A stretch of DNA of 64,000 bases from Chryseobacterium sp. LAM-KRS1 (GCF_013184525.1 NZ_JAAOIZ010000006.1:248001-312000), one strand, 5' to 3'. Shown: positions 52,297 through 60,706, counted from the stretch's first letter. The notes: a model not told the origin generated them from the sequence alone. Translations and numbers: made by a program.

Positions 52297-52728
52297 ATGA
52301 CAAATATAAAAGAGCAATTCCCGCAATTATTTTTAAGAGTAGCGATTGCCGTGACAATGCTTTCAGCAGTGGCGGACCGTTTTGGTTTTTGGGGAAAAAA
52401 TTCAGCCTGGGGGAACTGGGAGAATTTTGAGAAATACACCCGGAAATTAACTTTTTTTCTTCCTGAAGGGCTGAGTCAGTTTTCGGCTTATACCGCTACA
52501 TTCTTTGAAATTGCTATTCCGTTGTTATTACTTGTGGGGTATAAAACCAGAATAGCAGCTTACGGAGCCGGATTTTTATTGCTCATTTTTGCTTTATCCA
52601 TGACGATTGCTTTGGGGGCTAAAGCTCCTCTCGATTATTCAGTCTGGGTAGGAAGTGCAGGGGCGTTTTTATTGGCAAGTCAACGACAATTTTCATTAAG
52701 TGCAGATCAATTAACCAAAAAAATATAA
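52297..52728 (+). CDS. DoxX family membrane protein
   Basis: This 143-residue protein has four hydrophobic helices with VAIAVTMLSAVADRFGFWGK, YTATFFEIAIPLLLLVGYKT and a SVWVGSAGAFLLAS tail, the DoxX pattern. DoxX-type proteins are inner-membrane components of quinone-linked redox or thiol-oxidation systems. It follows the Crp/Fnr gene by 63 bases. ATG 52297 was preferred over 52276, which lies too near a possible -7 region. It precedes the AhpD-like gene by five bases. Confidence 0.9.
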   Translation: MTNIKEQFPQLFLRVAIAVTMLSAVADRFGFWGKNSAWGNWENFEKYTRKLTFFLPEGLSQFSAYTATFFEIAIPLLLLVGYKTRIAAYGAGFLLLIFALSMTIALGAKAPLDYSVWVGSAGAFLLASQRQFSLSADQLTKKI

Positions 52729-52733
52729 ATATT

Positions 52734-53177
52734 ATGAGTGCAAGACTAAATATTGCAAAAACGGATGCAGCAGCTTATAAAGCTATGATGGGATTGGAAG
52801 GATATCTTCAGACCATTTCTTTAAATCCTCTTCAAAAGGAGCTCATTAAAATCAGAGCTTCACAAATCAACGGTTGTGCTTTTTGTCTGGATATGCATAC
52901 GAAAGACGCTGTGAAATATGGGGAAACTCCACAAAGGATATATCTTTTAAATGCATGGAGAGAGGCTTTAGAACTGTTCACAGAAGAAGAACAGATCTTA
53001 TTGGCAATGACAGAAGAAATTACCTTAATCAGCCATAAAGGATTGACGGAAGAAACATATCAAAAAGCAAAAACATTCTTTGATGATAATCAGATTGCCC
53101 AGATCATTATGGCGATTGTAACGATTAATGGATGGAACAGAATTGCCATAAGCACACATTTACCGATTATGAAATAA
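52734..53177 (+). CDS. AhpD-like carboxymuconolactone decarboxylase family protein
   Basis: The 147-residue all-helical protein contains the redox motif CAFC in INGCAFCLDMHTKDAVKYG, typical of AhpD-like peroxidase-related proteins with the thiol pair and a nearby His and Glu. These proteins can reduce peroxides or protect against reactive species. Its gene is five bases after the DoxX gene, and the two make a redox pair below the Crp/Fnr regulator. Confidence 0.92.
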   Translation: MSARLNIAKTDAAAYKAMMGLEGYLQTISLNPLQKELIKIRASQINGCAFCLDMHTKDAVKYGETPQRIYLLNAWREALELFTEEEQILLAMTEEITLISHKGLTEETYQKAKTFFDDNQIAQIIMAIVTINGWNRIAISTHLPIMK

Positions 53178-53204
53178 TTTTTTGAAATTGTTTTATTTAA
53201 CACC

Positions 53205-53236
53205 AAGAGCTTCTCAATCATGAGAAGCTCTTTTTA
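53205..53236. terminator. Bidirectional terminator
   Basis: AAGAGCTTCTCA (53205-53216) pairs with TGAGAAGCTCTT (53221-53232) around ATCA and is followed by T. It ends the Crp/DoxX/AhpD group and faces the convergent cyclase gene. Confidence 0.85.
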
Positions 53237-53287
53237 AAATCAGTTTACTGATTTTAATCATTTCAAACTACAAATTCCGATGAAGTA

Positions 53288-54259
53288 TTAATAAATAGCG
53301 ACAGGGTTGATATTTACTTGTGTTGATCCTTTATAAAGTGGTTGCCCAAGGACGAACATGAATTCCCATATTTTTTCTTTTACCAAAGGACGGCTGTCAA
53401 TCAGTTCCAGGTTGTAGATTCCTTTTTTTGCCAGCATAAACTGATTAATAGGAAATTCTTCTTTACTCTTGGGATTGGGGTAGACTTCGGAAGCCCACGT
53501 ATCGCCGCCAAAAGCAACAATTCCCTGCTCGGCAAGCCATTGTGCTGCTTCCATACCAATACCGGGTTCAACTTCTAAAAACTGTTTGTTGTCTTTACCA
53601 ATGAGCTCAAGCCATCCTGTGTTGAAAAGAACAACATCTCCTTTTCTGAGTGTGATGCCCTGTTTTTTCAATACTGCTTTGATATCGGATACTGTAAATT
53701 CCGTTCCTCCGGGAACGATGGATTTTCCGTAATGTTCGGTCATATCTAATACCACTCCGCGGGTTACAAATGGCGGAACTTTTTCAATACCCAGCTTTTT
53801 CACACCTTCTACAGTTACAAAATCAGCGGCTTTATTGCCATTGTAGTAGATATTATTGATACCAATGTGCCCGATTCCGTTAAGTTGTGTTCCAACGCCG
53901 GTCCAGCCATTAACCAGTTCGTCATTGAATGTGAATTTATTAGGACCCAAACTTTGGCCGGCCTGTTCCCCGGGTTGAATGTTATATAAATTAAAGCTTC
54001 TGTGACGGAAAGCAGGAAGGTTTTTATCAATAGCGACAGCCAGAGGTAATGTTTTACCTTGTTTTACAAGCGAAATGGCTGCTTTTACAACTTGCGCTGT
54101 CAGGAGATTAGCGGCTCCTATTTCATCATTTACCCCGTATGTTGATGGGTACCAGGATTGATCGTCGGGATTGATATACTGTTTTTGAGCTTTTACTATT
54201 GTGGTGTTAAAAGACAATAAAGCAGCCAACCCGAACAAAGTGATCAGATTATTTTTCAT
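53288..54259 (-). CDS. Secreted cyclase family protein (kynurenine-formamidase fold)
   Basis: A signal peptide (MKNNLITLFGLAALLSFNTTIVKA) leads a 323-residue protein of the cyclase/KynB fold. The usual metal motif HxGTHxDxxxH is altered to GVGTQLNGIGHIG, so His is Gln and Asp is Asn at two positions. GTQLNGIGHIGINNIYYNG and FGGDTWASEVYPN follow the group of longer, signal-bearing family members. It may hydrolyse a different amide or lactone, or be inactive. It stands alone with no operon partner. Confidence 0.85.
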   Translation of the reverse strand: MKNNLITLFGLAALLSFNTTIVKAQKQYINPDDQSWYPSTYGVNDEIGAANLLTAQVVKAAISLVKQGKTLPLAVAIDKNLPAFRHRSFNLYNIQPGEQAGQSLGPNKFTFNDELVNGWTGVGTQLNGIGHIGINNIYYNGNKAADFVTVEGVKKLGIEKVPPFVTRGVVLDMTEHYGKSIVPGGTEFTVSDIKAVLKKQGITLRKGDVVLFNTGWLELIGKDNKQFLEVEPGIGMEAAQWLAEQGIVAFGGDTWASEVYPNPKSKEEFPINQFMLAKKGIYNLELIDSRPLVKEKIWEFMFVLGQPLYKGSTQVNINPVAIY

Positions 54260-54385
54260 TTTCTATGATTTAGGATTAGAAAGAAGGGAAGTTAGAAGAG
54301 GGAAGTTTATTGAACCCTGTATGAATAAGTGATATTCAATTAGATGTAATGAGTATGCAGCTTCTCTCTTCCAACTTGTTTTATG

Positions 54386-55369
54386 TTAGATTCCGTTAAG
54401 GGCAGAATTAATCGTATCTAATTCTTCCTGAGAAAGTTCAACGGACATTGCCTGTGCGTTTTCGATGGCCTGCTGGGCATTTCGTGCTCCTGCCAATACA
54501 ACACTGATAGCGGGTTGTAAACTGGTCCAGCGTAGGACTAACTGTGAAACGGTAGCATTTTTTTCTTGGGCAATTGTTTCCAAAGTTTCCAGAAAAGCTT
54601 TTACTTTTTCTAGATCAAACTGTGCAAAATATCCGTTACGGTGATCATCAGCCTTTAATTGAGCTTGTTTAAAATATTTACCCGTTAATAATCCTCTCTC
54701 CATTGGACTATACACTATAATTCCGGTATTGTTCTCTAAAGAGTAAGGTACTAAATCTTTTTCTATAGCTCTGTTCAGCATGCTGTATGATACCTGGTTG
54801 CTTGCCAGCTGAATCGTTTTAGAAGCTTCTTCCATTTGTTCCACAAGGTAATTGCTTACACCGGCAGTTCTTATTTTTCCCTGCTGTATCAACATTTCTA
54901 AAGCTTCCATGGTTTCACTGATAGGGGTCGAGTTATCCGGCCAGTGTAATTGTAAAAGATCAATATAATCGGTTCCTAAACGTTGTAAGCTTTCTTCTAC
55001 TTCTTTAATGATGTTTTCTTTAGATGCAAATTTATATACAGGAAGTGTTTTACCATCTTTTTCTGCATTAAAAAAGAACTCACCTTTTCCCTGATTGCTG
55101 CCGTCCCATACTAAGCCAAACTTAGTTAATAGCTGGATCTTTGAACGGTCTTTTCCTTTGATTGCTTCCCCGATCATTTCCTCACTTAATCCGAAACCGT
55201 AAAAAGGTGCCGTATCAATAGAGGTTACTCCGTTATCTAAAGAAGCATGAATAGAGTTTATAGAATCTTGTTTTTCATTTCCACCCCACATATTTCCACC
55301 GATGGCAAAAGCCCCGTGAGTAATTACTGATAATTCAAGGTCAGTATTACCTAGTTTTCTATATTCCAT
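54386..55369 (-). CDS. Aldo/keto reductase
   Basis: This 327-residue NADPH-dependent reductase has the AKR tetrad positions visible: Asp in TSIDTAPFYGFG, Tyr in the same stretch, Lys in LLTKFGLVWDG and His in LLQLHWPDNS. The C-terminal cofactor binding region is VSQLVLRWTSLQPAISVVLAG. It is the last gene of a five-gene minus-strand run with the DJ-1-like, ABM, epimerase and MdaB-like genes, which suggests carbonyl or quinone detoxification. Confidence 0.93.
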   Translation of the reverse strand: MEYRKLGNTDLELSVITHGAFAIGGNMWGGNEKQDSINSIHASLDNGVTSIDTAPFYGFGLSEEMIGEAIKGKDRSKIQLLTKFGLVWDGSNQGKGEFFFNAEKDGKTLPVYKFASKENIIKEVEESLQRLGTDYIDLLQLHWPDNSTPISETMEALEMLIQQGKIRTAGVSNYLVEQMEEASKTIQLASNQVSYSMLNRAIEKDLVPYSLENNTGIIVYSPMERGLLTGKYFKQAQLKADDHRNGYFAQFDLEKVKAFLETLETIAQEKNATVSQLVLRWTSLQPAISVVLAGARNAQQAIENAQAMSVELSQEELDTINSALNGI

Positions 55370-55392
55370 TTTGATTTAAAAATTGTTTAAAA

Positions 55393-56145
55393 TTATTTGT
55401 TTAATTCTTTTAAAATAGCCTCACCAACAGCCTTTGCTGATTGAGGATTTTGTCCTGTAATCACTCTTTGATCTGTAACAACATGCGTCTGCCAAAGTCC
55501 TGATTTTTCAAATTTCGCTCCTCTTGCTTTGAGCTGGTCTTCCAGAAGGAAAGGAACAACATTCGTTAGTTTTACCTCAGATTCCTCTTCATTGGTAAAA
55601 GCATTGATTTTTTTACCATCAACAAGATATTTACCGTCTTTCAGTTTAATGTTGACCAAACCTGCTGGTCCATGACAAACTCCGGAAACAATTCCTCCGT
55701 TTTCATAAATTTTTGAGGCAATGGAAGCTAATTCTGTATTATCTGCAAGATCCCACATCGCTCCATGACCTCCGGCATAAAAGATAGCTGAATAATCAGA
55801 AGGCTTTACTTCAGAAGGTTTTAGAGAATGATCTATTTTATTTTTGTATTCTTTGTTTTCCCAAAACTCTTTGTTCACCGGGTCTTTAAGATCAAAGCCA
55901 TCTACTGGCGGTGTTCCTCCTTTAGGGCTTACAAAATCTATATCATAGCCTGCGCGATGAAGTACCTCCCATGGATGAGAAACCTCTCCTAAATAATATC
56001 CGGTACTCTCGCCGGTATCTCCTTTTTTGTCATGACTTGTTACGACAAATAAAATTTTCTTTTTCATATGAATTGATTTTTTGGTTTGTGACTGGACAAA
56101 TCCTATCATGAATATGCTGAATATTACAATTGCAAGTTTTTTCAT
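55393..56145 (-). CDS. DJ-1/PfpI-family glyoxalase-like protein with signal peptide
   Basis: The 250-residue protein belongs to the Hsp31-like branch of the DJ-1/PfpI superfamily, which includes glyoxalase III-type enzymes. The nucleophile elbow is SGVCHGPAGLV with Cys, and YAGGHGAMWDL is close to the active site. The first 26 residues (MKKLAIVIFSIFMIGFVQSQ) form a signal peptide, so this member is exported. A second in-frame ATG (MKKKILFVVTSHD) could give a cytosolic form; the frame does not decide between them. It lies two bases from the ABM gene. Confidence 0.9.
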   Translation of the reverse strand: MKKLAIVIFSIFMIGFVQSQTKKSIHMKKKILFVVTSHDKKGDTGESTGYYLGEVSHPWEVLHRAGYDIDFVSPKGGTPPVDGFDLKDPVNKEFWENKEYKNKIDHSLKPSEVKPSDYSAIFYAGGHGAMWDLADNTELASIASKIYENGGIVSGVCHGPAGLVNIKLKDGKYLVDGKKINAFTNEEESEVKLTNVVPFLLEDQLKARGAKFEKSGLWQTHVVTDQRVITGQNPQSAKAVGEAILKELNK

Positions 56146-56147
56146 GG

Positions 56148-56435
56148 CTATAAAATGCTGGTTTTATAAATCTGTGGAACTTCCTGAAGTTTTTCATCAA
56201 CCAGAGCTCCGAAAGCTTTAATATATGGCTGTTGATTGTGTTGTTCAAGCCCTGCTGCATTTTTCCATATTTCATAGAAAACAAATTCGTTTTGGTTCTC
56301 TATACCCTGATGCAGGCTGTAAAGTTCGCATGCTTCCTCTTTTCTCGTTTCTTTTACCATGTTCTGAAGAACTTCAAGTACTTCTGCACGGTGTTCTTCT
56401 TTTGCTTTTATAATCGCTGTTAAATATATTTTCAT
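56148..56435 (-). CDS. ABM-domain putative quinol monooxygenase
   Basis: The 95-residue protein is one antibiotic-biosynthesis-monooxygenase (ABM) barrel with LTAIIKAKEEHRAEVLEVLQ, FVFYEIWKNAAGLEQHNQQ and PYIKAF. Members such as YgiN oxidise quinols. It lies two bases from the DJ-1-like gene and eleven from the epimerase gene, so it is part of the same transcript. It needs no cofactor by family analogy. Confidence 0.9.
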   Translation of the reverse strand: MKIYLTAIIKAKEEHRAEVLEVLQNMVKETRKEEACELYSLHQGIENQNEFVFYEIWKNAAGLEQHNQQPYIKAFGALVDEKLQEVPQIYKTSIL

Positions 56436-56446
56436 AATAATTGTAT

Positions 56447-57331
56447 TTAAATAAAGTCTTCGATTGAATGATACTGTGGAGCCCAGCCCAGTTCTTTTTT
56501 TGCTTTGTCCGCATTACACAGGCTATTAGAGGCAAATCCAAAATAACCACCCGCAGGGCTAAACCGATCTACTGCCTCCTGTACGCTTAAAGATTGTGCA
56601 GGTTGCAACCCATATTTTGTACTGATGGTTTCAGCTATATTCCTGATATTGGATGAGCCGTTTTCTGCGTAATACAGGGAGCCTGCTTTTGCATTTTCCA
56701 GAGCAAGTACATAGAGGTCTGCCAGATCTTCAATGTGGATATTTGACCAGATATTTTCTCCTTTCCCGAAATAAACGCCAAATCCCTTTTCTTTTGAGAA
56801 TTGAGTCAGGGCAGGAATCTGAATGCTGTCTTTTTTGATCCCAAGACCTGTACCGTATACCATTGTAGGGACAATAACAATACTTCTGATATTCTTTTGT
56901 GCAGATCTTAAAACGCAGTCATTGATCAGAACCCTGGAAGCCATTTCCAGCCTTGGGTTTAAAGGAATATCTTCAGTGAAAATAAAGTCACTTTTTTCTC
57001 CGTTTTCCTTTCCTCCCAAAATAGCTGAACCTGAAGTGAAAATAAATGTTTTTCCGGTTCCTTCCAGTGCATTGATAATGCTGTCCACAGCATAAGCATC
57101 ATCTGCCGAATCGGCATTGTGAATGATTGCATCTGATTTTTCAATGGCAGCGCGGAGAAGGGCTTCATTATGGATGCTTCCGACGATGGTTTCAATTCCC
57201 GCAGACGCCAGTTCTTTAGCTTGGGTCTCGTTACGGACCAGACCTATTACTGTATAGTTTTTATCCTGTAATTTTTTAGCAATACTTCCTCCGATATAGC
57301 CTGTAGTTCCAGTTATTAGTATTTTTTTCAT
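56447..57331 (-). CDS. NAD-dependent epimerase/dehydratase-like protein
   Basis: The 294-residue extended short-chain dehydrogenase starts with the NAD(P)-binding ITGTTGYIGGSIAKKL. It has LINDCVLRSAQKN and YGTGLGIKKDSIQIP, but the typical YxxxK dyad is not obvious. Such proteins often act as atypical reductases or binding proteins. Its start overlaps the MdaB-like gene by four bases, showing coupling. Confidence 0.88.
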   Translation of the reverse strand: MKKILITGTTGYIGGSIAKKLQDKNYTVIGLVRNETQAKELASAGIETIVGSIHNEALLRAAIEKSDAIIHNADSADDAYAVDSIINALEGTGKTFIFTSGSAILGGKENGEKSDFIFTEDIPLNPRLEMASRVLINDCVLRSAQKNIRSIVIVPTMVYGTGLGIKKDSIQIPALTQFSKEKGFGVYFGKGENIWSNIHIEDLADLYVLALENAKAGSLYYAENGSSNIRNIAETISTKYGLQPAQSLSVQEAVDRFSPAGGYFGFASNSLCNADKAKKELGWAPQYHSIEDFI

Positions 57332-57945
57332 GAGGCTAATTGTACTTTTAATTCTTTTTCGAAAACATTTTTAATATGATCCTGGTACCGTTTCATATCA
57401 CGTTCTATATTGGCATTCTTTTCCACATCATGGAAGTGAAAGCTATCCATTTTCTGTAAAGAAATGAAAGCATTCATCCTGTGGAATCCAAATAATGGTC
57501 CGTTATCTACACTCGTTTCATTAAAAAACTCTCCGGGAAGAGTAAACGCAGTTTCCGGAGCATTCCAGCTGGTTGTTACCATATATTTTCTGCCACCGAG
57601 CATCCCTCCGGTTCCATAATTGATCTCTGGGTTTTCGGCTGTTCTCCCGTCGCTCAGATAAATGCCTTTAGCATGTCCGGCAGTGAAAACTTCATCAATG
57701 TATTTCTTAAATCCGTTCGGAAGCTGAAACCACCAGATCGGAGTGTGGTAAATTATATAATCGGCCCACACAAATTTCTGAACTTCTTCATTTTTGTCAT
57801 ATCCGTCTGCTATGTTGGTTACTTTAACTTCTACATTTTCAAAATTTTTTAATACTTCCAATGTATTATCAGCAACTGTTTTATTATATTTTCCTCCGGA
57901 ATGTCCAAAGTTTTGTCCACCATTAATTATTAATACTTTTTTCAT
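57328..57945 (-). CDS. NAD(P)H quinone oxidoreductase, MdaB/flavodoxin_2 family
   Basis: The 205-residue flavoprotein resembles MdaB, which reduces quinones with NADPH by two electrons. The FMN-phosphate loop is INGGQNFGHSGGKYNKTVAD, YIIYHTPIWWFQLPNGFKKY follows, and the active site GTGGMLGGRKYMVTTSWNAP is well kept. It is the first gene of the five-gene minus-strand run, under a -7 box at 57975-57982. Together the run looks like a quinone/aldehyde-detoxification unit. Confidence 0.93.
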   Translation of the reverse strand: MKKVLIINGGQNFGHSGGKYNKTVADNTLEVLKNFENVEVKVTNIADGYDKNEEVQKFVWADYIIYHTPIWWFQLPNGFKKYIDEVFTAGHAKGIYLSDGRTAENPEINYGTGGMLGGRKYMVTTSWNAPETAFTLPGEFFNETSVDNGPLFGFHRMNAFISLQKMDSFHFHDVEKNANIERDMKRYQDHIKNVFEKELKVQLAS

Positions 57946-57974
57946 TGTTTTATGATTGTTTAAAATTTATGATG

Positions 57975-57982
57975 CAAAGTTA
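57975..57982 (-). promoter_or_regulatory. -7 promoter box of the quinone/carbonyl operon
   Basis: The minus strand reads TAACTTTG, matching TAnnTTTG, 29 bases before the MdaB-like start codon. Confidence 0.5.
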
Positions 57983-58122
57983 GGTTGTGTTCTGATATAA
58001 TAAAAATAATATAAATTATAGTTTAATATTAGAATAATGATACATTAAATTTAAGGCATTATGGTTGAATATCATATTCCTTCTGCACGCTACTTATTAT
58101 TTTCTCATGTAATTTTGTTAGG

Positions 58123-58130
58123 TAAATTTG
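58123..58130 (+). promoter_or_regulatory. -7 promoter box of the metallophosphoesterase gene, near the start codon
   Basis: TAAATTTG matches TAnnTTTG. Eight bases separate it from ATG 58139, which excludes the longer upstream frame. Confidence 0.5.
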
Positions 58131-58138
58131 AGTGGTAT

Positions 58139-58882
58139 ATGATACAGATAGCCGTTTTTAGTGATATACATGGTAATCTTCCGGCCTTAGAAGTGGTTTT
58201 ACAGGATATAGATCAAAGAGGAATTACTCAAAGATTCTGTCTGGGTGACCTGGTGGACTTTGCACCGTGGGGAAATGAAGTAATTGAAAAGATCAGGAAG
58301 AACCATATTCCTTGTATACTGGGGAATCATGATGAAAGAATTGCTTTCGACCTGCCCGTAATTCCGCTAAGCAAACATTCCGAAGAAGAAACAATAGCTC
58401 GGTTTGAAGCTATAGACCACTCCCGGAAATCTATTACGGATGAGAATAAATCCTTTTTGGCCAAGCTTCCTTTCCACATCAAATTAAACTATAAGACAGG
58501 AGGCAGACATTGGAATATCCAGCTGGTACATTCGTCTCTGAAAAGTAATGATACTTATCTCTACGAATATGAAGCAGATGAGGTGTTTCACGAAATGCTG
58601 AAGGATTCTGATTCGGATGTTATTCTGATGGGACACACTCATATCTCTTTTAAGAAGAAGATCGGTGAAAAATGGGCAATTAATACTGGTTCTGTGGGTC
58701 GATCAAAGGAAGAAAACAGATTAGCATCTTATGTAATTCTGACGTTGAATGAAAAAGAGGTAGTCCCTGAGATCATTCAACTGGAGTATCCGCTCGAAAC
58801 GGTGGCTAAAAGTATTGAAGCCAGTGGAATTCCCAATTATTATGCATCTTTTCTGAGAAACGAAAAGGCGGTTAATTTTTAA
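58139..58882 (+). CDS. Metallophosphoesterase (YfcE/MJ0936-like)
   Basis: The 247-residue cytosolic phosphodiesterase has all calcineurin-fold metal motifs: FSDIHGNLPALE, GDLVDFAPWGNE, GNHDE, VHSSLK and GHTHISFKK. The group hydrolyses phosphodiesters such as cyclic or bis-p-nitrophenyl substrates in vitro; natural substrates are unknown. The start at 58139 (MIQIAVFSDIHG) was chosen because the longer frame begins upstream of the promoter. It is divergent from the MdaB operon. Confidence 0.92.
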   Translation: MIQIAVFSDIHGNLPALEVVLQDIDQRGITQRFCLGDLVDFAPWGNEVIEKIRKNHIPCILGNHDERIAFDLPVIPLSKHSEEETIARFEAIDHSRKSITDENKSFLAKLPFHIKLNYKTGGRHWNIQLVHSSLKSNDTYLYEYEADEVFHEMLKDSDSDVILMGHTHISFKKKIGEKWAINTGSVGRSKEENRLASYVILTLNEKEVVPEIIQLEYPLETVAKSIEASGIPNYYASFLRNEKAVNF

Positions 58883-58891
58883 TCTAAATAA

Positions 58892-58927
58892 TTCAAAGCT
58901 GTTTCAAAAAATTGAAACAGCTTTGAA
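58892..58927. terminator. Long perfect hairpin between convergent genes
   Basis: Sixteen-base arms (TTCAAAGCTGTTTCAA at 58892-58907, complement at 58912-58927) surround a four-A loop. The following sequence is only weakly T-rich. Confidence 0.65.
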
Positions 58928-58947
58928 TGTGAGGATGTTTATTACTA

Positions 58948-59736
58948 TTATTTTACTTCTTTTGATGCTCTGATGATCACCTCCGCCACTTCCTGTGGAT
59001 GAGAAATAAATACAACATGGCTTCCTTTTATTTCTGTGATTTTTGCATGTCCTTTTTGGTACATTTTACGTTGAATAGAAGGAAGTATCGCCTCATCCTG
59101 AGTGGCAACGATACCATAAGAAGGTTTTGTTTTCCATGGTGCTTTTGTTACTTTAGCGCCCAGAGCTGCTGCAGAAAAACGTCCTTGCGAAGCATACATG
59201 AAATCAGCTTGTTCTTTAGGCAGATCTGCACAAAATCCTGCGTGAAATTTCGCTTTGTCATAGTAAAGAAAGCCTTTTTCATCCGGAGGCAAAATTCCGC
59301 TCTTAGGAGATGCAGGTTCTGTTTTTGCCCAGTCTACAGCTGATTCACCCTCATCAAGCTGAAATGCCGCTACATAAACCAATGCTGCTACATTGGGATG
59401 ATCTCCGGATTCAGTAATCACTGTTCCGCCATAGGAATGTCCCACAAGAATAGTTGGACCGTCCTGCTTGTCAAGTGCATCCTTTGTTGCCTGAACATCA
59501 TCTGCCAACGAAGTTAGCGGGTTTTGTACCACGGTAACATTATATCCCTTTTTTGTAAGGATATCGTAAACACCCCTGTAACCGGAACCATCTACGAATG
59601 CCCCATGCACCAGCACAATGTTTTTCACTACTTTAGATGATTGAGCTGATAAAGCAGATATTCCACCGAATAACATAAATAAAACAGCTAAGAAAGGTAA
59701 GAACCTTGATTGTTTTGAAATTGAAGTCTTTTTCAT
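58948..59736 (-). CDS. Exported alpha/beta hydrolase
   Basis: The 262-residue esterase-like hydrolase has an N-terminal signal-type hydrophobic segment (LPFLAVLFMLFGGISALSAQ). The nucleophile elbow is VGHSYGGTVITES, and the final His lies in SHVVFISHPQEV. The core resembles the salicylate/esterase-like group (VHGAFVDGSGYRGVYDIL). The substrate is unknown. Its leader contains an imperfect palindrome right after the -7 box. Confidence 0.9.
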   Translation of the reverse strand: MKKTSISKQSRFLPFLAVLFMLFGGISALSAQSSKVVKNIVLVHGAFVDGSGYRGVYDILTKKGYNVTVVQNPLTSLADDVQATKDALDKQDGPTILVGHSYGGTVITESGDHPNVAALVYVAAFQLDEGESAVDWAKTEPASPKSGILPPDEKGFLYYDKAKFHAGFCADLPKEQADFMYASQGRFSAAALGAKVTKAPWKTKPSYGIVATQDEAILPSIQRKMYQKGHAKITEIKGSHVVFISHPQEVAEVIIRASKEVK

Positions 59737-59791
59737 AAGTATATATTTTAAGGTTAAATTTTTTTGGTCGGACCAGAGTAATTGTCTGATT

Positions 59792-59838
59792 CCCTGCTAA
59801 GCTATCTGACTTTAGAATAACTTAACAGGGCAAAGATA
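59792..59838 (-). promoter_or_regulatory. Promoter plus imperfect palindrome in the leader of the exported hydrolase gene
   Basis: The minus strand reads TATCTTTG at 59831-59838. Directly downstream, CCCTGTTAAG and CTTAGCAGGG arms (59792-59801 and 59821-59830 on the plus strand, one mismatch) bracket 19 bases. It could be an operator or an RNA stem. Confidence 0.4.
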
Positions 59839-60003
59839 GAGACGGGACGGGTTCGAAAAAATGGCTAAAAGTATATATTTATTGTACTTTTTTCCATCGG
59901 GGGGATTTTTTAATGAATGAAGATAACTTTTATGATGAAAAAGCAGCTATGATTGTAATTGAATGAAGATACTTCTTAGTATCCAATGACTTTAAGTTAA
60001 AAA

Positions 60004-60588
60004 TTAAAAGTTAATATTTTTTCTGATCCGGCTAAGAGATTGTTGCGTTATTCCCAAGTAGGAAGCCACATCACTTAAGGGAACTTTAAGCAGTAGGTCT
60101 GGGTGGTCGGAAATAAACTTGTGATAACGTATTGTGGCTTCTTCTCCCATTAAATGGTTTCTGGCTTTAATTTTTTCCATCAGGGTTTTTTGGGTAATAT
60201 TTTCTATCAGATTCTTAAAGTGGGGTAGTTTCTCAAATAATTCATTCAGATTTTTCCTGGAAAATACCAAAACCCGGGCAGAAGTTGCAGCAATGATTTC
60301 TTCCCTTGAAATAACTTCATCTGTAAAACTGTACAGGATTGTACAAAATTTATTTTCTTTAATAAAAAAATGAATGACTTCGTTCCCTTTTTCATTAGTG
60401 GAGACGATCTTTAAAATACCATCCAGTACAAAGAACAGATCTTTTGCGATTTTTCCTTCCTGCAGGAGAATAGTTCCCACTCCCATTTCCTTTATTTCCA
60501 TATACTGACATATCAGGTCAAAATCTTGTGTTGAAATTTCCCCCATAGAATTTAGAAATTGATGAAATGTATGAATGTCCTTTTTCAT
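60004..60588 (-). CDS. Crp/Fnr-family transcriptional regulator
   Basis: This second member has 194 residues with a cNMP-type barrel (GVGTILLQEGKIAKDLFFVLDG) and a C-terminal helix-turn-helix (VPLSDVASYLGITQQSLSRIR). Like the other Crp gene it lacks clear cAMP contacts and could sense another signal. It is divergent from the LysR gene with about 118 bases between; a -7 box TACCTTTG lies at 60612-60619. Confidence 0.9.
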   Translation of the reverse strand: MKKDIHTFHQFLNSMGEISTQDFDLICQYMEIKEMGVGTILLQEGKIAKDLFFVLDGILKIVSTNEKGNEVIHFFIKENKFCTILYSFTDEVISREEIIAATSARVLVFSRKNLNELFEKLPHFKNLIENITQKTLMEKIKARNHLMGEEATIRYHKFISDHPDLLLKVPLSDVASYLGITQQSLSRIRKNINF

Positions 60589-60611
60589 GCCTGAATCAAG
60601 CCTTTACACAA

Positions 60612-60619
60612 AGGTATTA
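60612..60619 (-). promoter_or_regulatory. -7 promoter box of the second Crp/Fnr gene
   Basis: The minus strand reads TACCTTTG, matching TAnnTTTG, 23 bases before the start codon. Confidence 0.5.
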
Positions 60620-60706
60620 CAATTATTGATGCAAAGCATAGTCAATTTCTATCTATTAGTATTCTGATTATTTTGTAGTTTTGTATTACAATTTAAATGA
60701 TTTGAT

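Noticed and set aside
59880..60003. Short frame from about 59911 ending at a TGA (17 codons)
   Set aside because: It is too short and lies in leader-like AT-rich DNA without supporting signals.
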